From: Archivesica marissinica
Taxonomy: Eukaryota > Mollusca > Bivalvia > Venerida > Vesicomyidae
DNA length: 64,000 bases
NCBI GenBank assembly: GCA_014843695.1
Contig: CM026400.1
Location: forward strand, 41,018,617-41,082,616
Reading direction: 5' to 3'
Each line of letters starts with the position of its first letter. Within the stretch, counting starts at the first letter, position 1. Position numbers and translations under genes: made by a program. Shown in pieces: positions 59,483 through 64,000 of the stretch. Below the pieces are notes generated by a model that saw only the letters and a list, made by a program, of their open reading frames with translations, did no database searches and had not been told where the DNA came from.

Positions 59483-60132
59483 CAGACAGCCATGCCGCTG
59501 CTGTTGCAAGTTGGCCCTCAATAACGACAAAGCAGACAGCCATGCCGCTGCTGTTGCAAGTTGGCCCTCAATAACGACAAAGCAGACAGCCATGCCGCTG
59601 CTGTTGCAAGTTGGCCCTCAATAACGACAAAGCAGACAGCCATGCCGCTGCTGTTGCAAGTTGGCCCTCAATAACGACAAAGCAGACAGCCATGCCGCTG
59701 CTGTTGCAAGTTGGCCCTCAATAACGACAAAGCAGACAGCCATGCCGCTGCTGTTGCAAGTTGGCCCTCAATAACGACAAAGCAGACAGCCATGCCCCTG
59801 CTGTTGCAAGTTGGCCCTCAATAACGACAAAGCAGACAGCCATGCCCCTGCTGTTGCAAGTTGGCCCTCAATAACGACAAAGCAGACAGCCATGCCCCTG
59901 CTGTTGCAAGTTGGCCCTCAATAACGACAAAGCAGACAGCCATGCCCCTGCTGTTGCAAGTTGGCCCTCAATAACGACAAAGCAGACAGCCATGCCCCTG
60001 CTGTTGCAAGTTGGCCCTCAATAACGACAAAGCAGACAGCCATGCCCCTGCTGTTGCAAGTTGGCCCTCAATAACGACAAAGCAGACAGCCATGCCCCTG
60101 CTGTTGCAAGTTGGCCCTCAATAACGACAAAG
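59483..60132. repeat. 50-bp minisatellite, 13 copies, near-identical
   Basis: The unit contains CAGACAGCCATGCCGCTGCT, GTTGCAAGTTGGCCCTC and AATAACGACAAAG. Units 1-6 carry CCGCTG and units 7-13 CCCCTG; otherwise they are identical. The array is followed within 13 bp by the 47-bp array. Confidence 0.97.
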
Positions 60133-60144
60133 ATGATCAATAAC

Positions 60145-63100
60145 CGTGAGAAGGTCCAGTATAGGTTGAACTGTGTTTGAGTAGCAAGTACGGTGAGAAG
60201 GTCCAGTATAGGTTGAACTGTGTTTGAGTAGCAAGTACGGTGAGAAGGTCCAGTATAGGTTGAACTGTGTTTGAGTAGCAAGTACGGTGAGAAGGTCCAG
60301 TATAGGTTGAACTGTGTTTGAGTAGCAAGTACGGTGAGAAGGTCCAGTATAGGTTGAACTGTGTTTGAGTAGCAAGTACGGTGAGAAGGTCCAGTATAGG
60401 TTGAACTGTATTTGAGTAGCAAGTACGGTGAGAAGGTCCAGTATAGGTTGAACTGTGTTTGAGTAGCAAGTACGGTGAGAAGGTCCAGTATAGGTTGAAC
60501 TGTGTTTGAGTAGCAAGTACGGTGAGAAGGTCCAGTATAGGTTGAACTGTGTTTGAGTAGCAAGTACGGTGAGAAGGTCCAGTATAGGTTGAACTGTGTT
60601 TGAGTAGCAAGTACGGTGAGAAGGTCCAGTATAGGTTGAACTGTGTTTGAGTAGCAAGTACGGTGAGAAGGTCCAGTATAGGTTGAACTGTGTTTGAGTA
60701 GCAAGTACGGTGAGAAGGTCCAGTATAGGTTGAACTGTGTTTGAGTAGCAAGTACGGTGAGAAGGTCCAGTATAGGTTGAACTGTATTTGAGTAGCAAGT
60801 ACGGTGAGAAGGTCCAGTATAGTTTGAACTGTGTTTGAGAAACAAGTACGGTGAGAAGGTCCAGTATAGGTTGAACTGTGTTTGAGTAGCAAGTACGGTG
60901 AGAAGGTCCAGTATAGTTTGAACTGTGCTTGAGTAGCAAGTACGGTGAGAAGGTCCAGTATAGGTTGAACTGTGTTTGAGTAGCAAGTACGGTGAGAAGG
61001 TCCAGTATAGGTTGAACTGTATTTGAGTAGCAAGTACGGTGAGAAGGTCCAGTATAGGTTGAACTGTGTTTGAGTAGCAAGCACGGTGAGAAGGTCCAGT
61101 ATAGGTTGAACTGTGTTTGAGTAGCAAGTACGGTGAGAAGGTCCAGTATAGGTTGAACTGTATTTGAGAAACAAGTACGGTGAGAAGGTCCAGTATAGTT
61201 TGAACTGTGTTTGAGTAGCAAGTACGGTGAGAAGGTCCAGTATAGGTTGAACTGTGTTTGAGTAGCAAGTACGGTGAGAAGGTCCAGTATAGGTTGACCT
61301 GTGTTTGAGTAGCAAGTACGGTGAGAAGGTCCAGTATAGTTTGAACTGTGTTTGAGTAGCAAGTACGGTGAGAAGGTCCAGTATAGGTTGAACTGTATTT
61401 GAGAAACAAGTACGGTGAGAAGGTCCAGTATAGGTTGACCTGTGTTTGAGTAGCAAGTACGGTGAGAAGGTCCAGTATAGGTTGACCTGTGTTTGAGTAG
61501 CAAGTACGGTGAGAAGGTCCAGTATAGGTTGAACTGTGTTTGAGTAGCAAGTACGGTGAGAAGGTCCAGTATAGGTTGACCTGTGTTTGAGTAGCAAGTA
61601 CGGTGAGAAGGTCCAGTATAGGTTGAACTGTGTTTGAGTAGCAAGTACGGTGAGAAGGTCCAGTATAGGTTGAACTGTGTTTGAGAAACAAGTACGGTGA
61701 GAAGGTCCAGTATAGGTTGAACTGTGTTTGAGTAGCAAGTACGGTGAGAAGGTCCAGTATAGTTTGAACTGTATTTGAGAAACAAGTACGGTGAGAAGGT
61801 CCAGTATAGTTTGAACTGTATTTGAGAAACAAGTACGGTGAGAAGGTCCAGTATAGTTTGAACTGTATTTGAGAAACAAGTACGGTGAGAAGGTCCAGTA
61901 TAGTTTGAACTGTATTTGAGAAACAAGTACGGTGAGAAGGTCCAGTATAGTTTGAACTGTATTTGAGTAGCAAGTACGGTGAGAAGGTCCAGTATAGGTT
62001 GAACTGTATTTGAGAAACAAGTACGGTGAGAAGGTCCAGTATAGTTTGAACTGTATTTGAGAAACAAGTACGGTGAGAAGGTCCAGTATAGTTTGAACTG
62101 TATTTGAGAAACAAGTACGGTGAGAAGGTCCAGTATAGTTTGAACTGTGTTTGAGTAGCAAGTACGGTGAGAAGGTCCAGTATAGGTTGAACTGTGTTTG
62201 AGTAGCAAGTACGGTGAGAAGGTCCAGTATAGGTTGACCTGTGTTTGAGAAACAAGTACGGTGAGAAGGTCCAGTATAGGTTGAACTGTGTTTGAGTAGC
62301 AAGTACGGTGAGAAGGTCCAGTATAGGTTGAACTGTGTTTGAGTAGCAAGTACGGTGAGAAGGTCCAGTATAGGTTGAACTGTGTTTGAGTAGCAAGTAC
62401 GGTGAGAAGGTCCAGTATAGGTTGAACTGTGTTTGAGTAGCAAGTACGGTGAGAAGGTCCAGTATAGGTTGAACTGTGTTTGAGTAGCAAGTACGGTGAG
62501 AAGGTCCAGTATAGGTTGAACTGTATTTGAGTAGCAAGTACGGTGAGAAGGTCCAGTATAGTTTGAACTGTGTTTGAGAAACAAGTACGGTGAGAAGGTC
62601 CAGTATAGGTTGAACTGTGTTTGAGTAGCAAGTACGGTGAGAAGGTCCAGTATAGGTTGAACTGTGTTTGAGTAGCAAGTACGGTGAGAAGGTCCAGTAT
62701 AGGTTGAACTGTGTTTGAGTAGCAAGTACGGTGAGAAGGTCCAGTATAGGTTGAACTGTATTTGAGTAGCAAGTACGGTGAGAAGGTCCAGTATAGGTTG
62801 AACTGTGTTTGAGTAGCAAGTACGGTGAGAAGGTCCAGTATAGGTTGAACTGTGTTTGAGTAGCAAGTACGGTGAGAAGGTCCAGTATAGGTTGAACTGT
62901 GTTTGAGTAGCAAGTACGGTGAGAAGGTCCAGTATAGGTTGAACTGTGTTTGAGTAGCAAGTACGGTGAGAAGGTCCAGTATAGGTTGAACTGTGTTTGA
63001 GTAGCAAGTACGGTGAGAAGGTCCAGTATAGGTTGAACTGTGTTTGAGTAGCAAGTACGGTGAGAAGGTCCAGTATAGGTTGAACTGTGTTTGAGAAACA

Positions 63101-64000
63101 AGTACGGTGAGAAGGTCCAGTATAGGTTGAACTGTGTTTGAGTAGCAAGTACGGTGAGAAGGTCCAGTATAGTTTGAACTGTATTTGAGAAACAAGTACG
63201 GTGAGAAGGTCCAGTATAGTTTGAACTGTATTTGAGAAACAAGTACGGTGAGAAGGTCCAGTATAGTTTGAACTGTATTTGAGAAACAAGTACGGTGAGA
63301 AGGTCCAGTATAGTTTGAACTGTATTTGAGAAACAAGTACGGTGAGAAGGTCCAGTATAGTTTGAACTGTATTTGAGTAGCAAGTACGGTGAGAAGGTCC
63401 AGTATAGGTTGAACTGTATTTGAGAAACAAGTACGGTGAGAAGGTCCAGTATAGTTTGAACTGTATTTGAGAAACAAGTACGGTGAGAAGGTCCAGTATA
63501 GTTTGAACTGTATTTGAGAAACAAGTACGGTGAGAAGGTCCAGTATAGTTTGAACTGTGTTTGAGTAGCAAGTACGGTGAGAAGGTCCAGTATAGGTTGA
63601 ACTGTGTTTGAGTAGCAAGTACGGTGAGAAGGTCCAGTATAGGTTGAACTGTGTTTGAGAAACAAGTACGGTGAGAAGGTCCAGTATAGGTTGAACTGTG
63701 TTTGAGTAGCAAGTACGGTGAGAAGGTCCAGTATAGGTTGAACTGTGTTTGAGTAGCAAGTACGGTGAGAAGGTCCAGTATAGGTTGAACTGTGTTTGAG
63801 TAGCAAGTACGGTGAGAAGGTCCAGTATAGGTTGAACTGTGTTTGAGTAGCAAGTACGGTGAGAAGGTCCAGTATAGGTTGAACTGTGTTTGAGTAGCAA
63901 GTACGGTGAGAAGGTCCAGTATAGGTTGAACTGTGTTTGAGTAGCAAGTACGGTGAGAAGGTCCAGTATAGTTTGAACTGTGTTTGAGAAACAAGTACGG
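60145..64000. repeat. 47-bp minisatellite, about 82 copies, running off the window
   Basis: The unit contains GTGAGAAGGTCCAGTATAGG, TTGAACTGTGTTTGAG and TAGCAAGTACG. Diagnostic variants are AGTTTG, TGTATTTG, GAAACAAG and GACCTG. The variant pattern of about 61745-62590 recurs at 63155-64000, an offset of 1410 bp (30 units). The minus strand is open in all three frames through almost the whole array (1260-1309 codons each), because 47 is not a multiple of 3 and one stop-free cycle serves every frame. Not interpreted as a gene. Confidence 0.97.

Noticed and set aside
60018..63994. Three overlapping minus-strand open frames of 1260-1309 codons
   Set aside because: They are the same 47-codon cycle read in three frames of a 47-bp tandem repeat. 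There is no start context, domain or frame-specific pattern.

Overview
This is a eukaryotic, non-genic stretch, most likely from a bivalve or other marine mollusc. The evidence is several families of tRNA-derived SINEs of the kind common in mollusc genomes, remnants of non-LTR retrotransposons, small TIR elements, and no bacterial-style gene organisation. The species cannot be fixed from the sequence. I found no convincing host gene, rRNA gene or functional tRNA gene. Every long open frame lies in a tandem repeat or in a transposon remnant.

About 29 kb of the 64 kb (roughly 45 %) is tandemly repeated DNA in more than 20 unrelated arrays, with unit lengths of 17, 29 (two unrelated families), 32, 36, 41, 43, 44, 45 (two families), 47, 48, 49, 50, 54, 55, 68, 75 and 103 bp plus microsatellites. 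The largest are 44 bp (7821-12415), 49 bp (26133-30350), 48 bp (39811-44110), 29 bp (45820-46080 and 50416-53592) and 47 bp (60145 to the window end). Several show higher-order repeats. Between the arrays lie about 31 SINE copies in six families (called A to F here), short foldback or TIR elements (MITEs), and the 3' parts of non-LTR retrotransposons.

The most informative object is a 4.3-kb DNA transposon at 46081-50415. It has terminal inverted repeats of about 300 bp, sits inside the 29-bp minisatellite with a 3-bp target duplication (TAT), and carries broken genes for a transposase-like protein and for a protein with XPG/FEN1-like nuclease motifs. That combination suggests an Academ-type or related element. 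A second theme is that several minisatellites lie inside non-autonomous transposable elements (a SINE and at least three MITEs). In the SINE, short direct repeats at the edges of the amplified segment suggest how the array started.

Layout: 1-2962 SINE A copies and 36/68-bp arrays; 3330-4530 retrotransposon remnant with a SINE B insertion and an inverted repeat; 7821-12415 the 44-bp array; 12886-25735 small arrays, SINEs and MITEs; 25969-30350 GACA microsatellite and 49-bp array; 30632-35375 SINE/MITE cluster with a nested insertion; 35510-37143 retrotransposon 3' half; 39262-46080 arrays; 46081-50415 DNA transposon; 50416-53592 rest of the 29-bp array; 53768-57983 SINEs, a 45-bp array and a retrotransposon tail; 57986-64000 arrays of 32, 50 and 47 bp.
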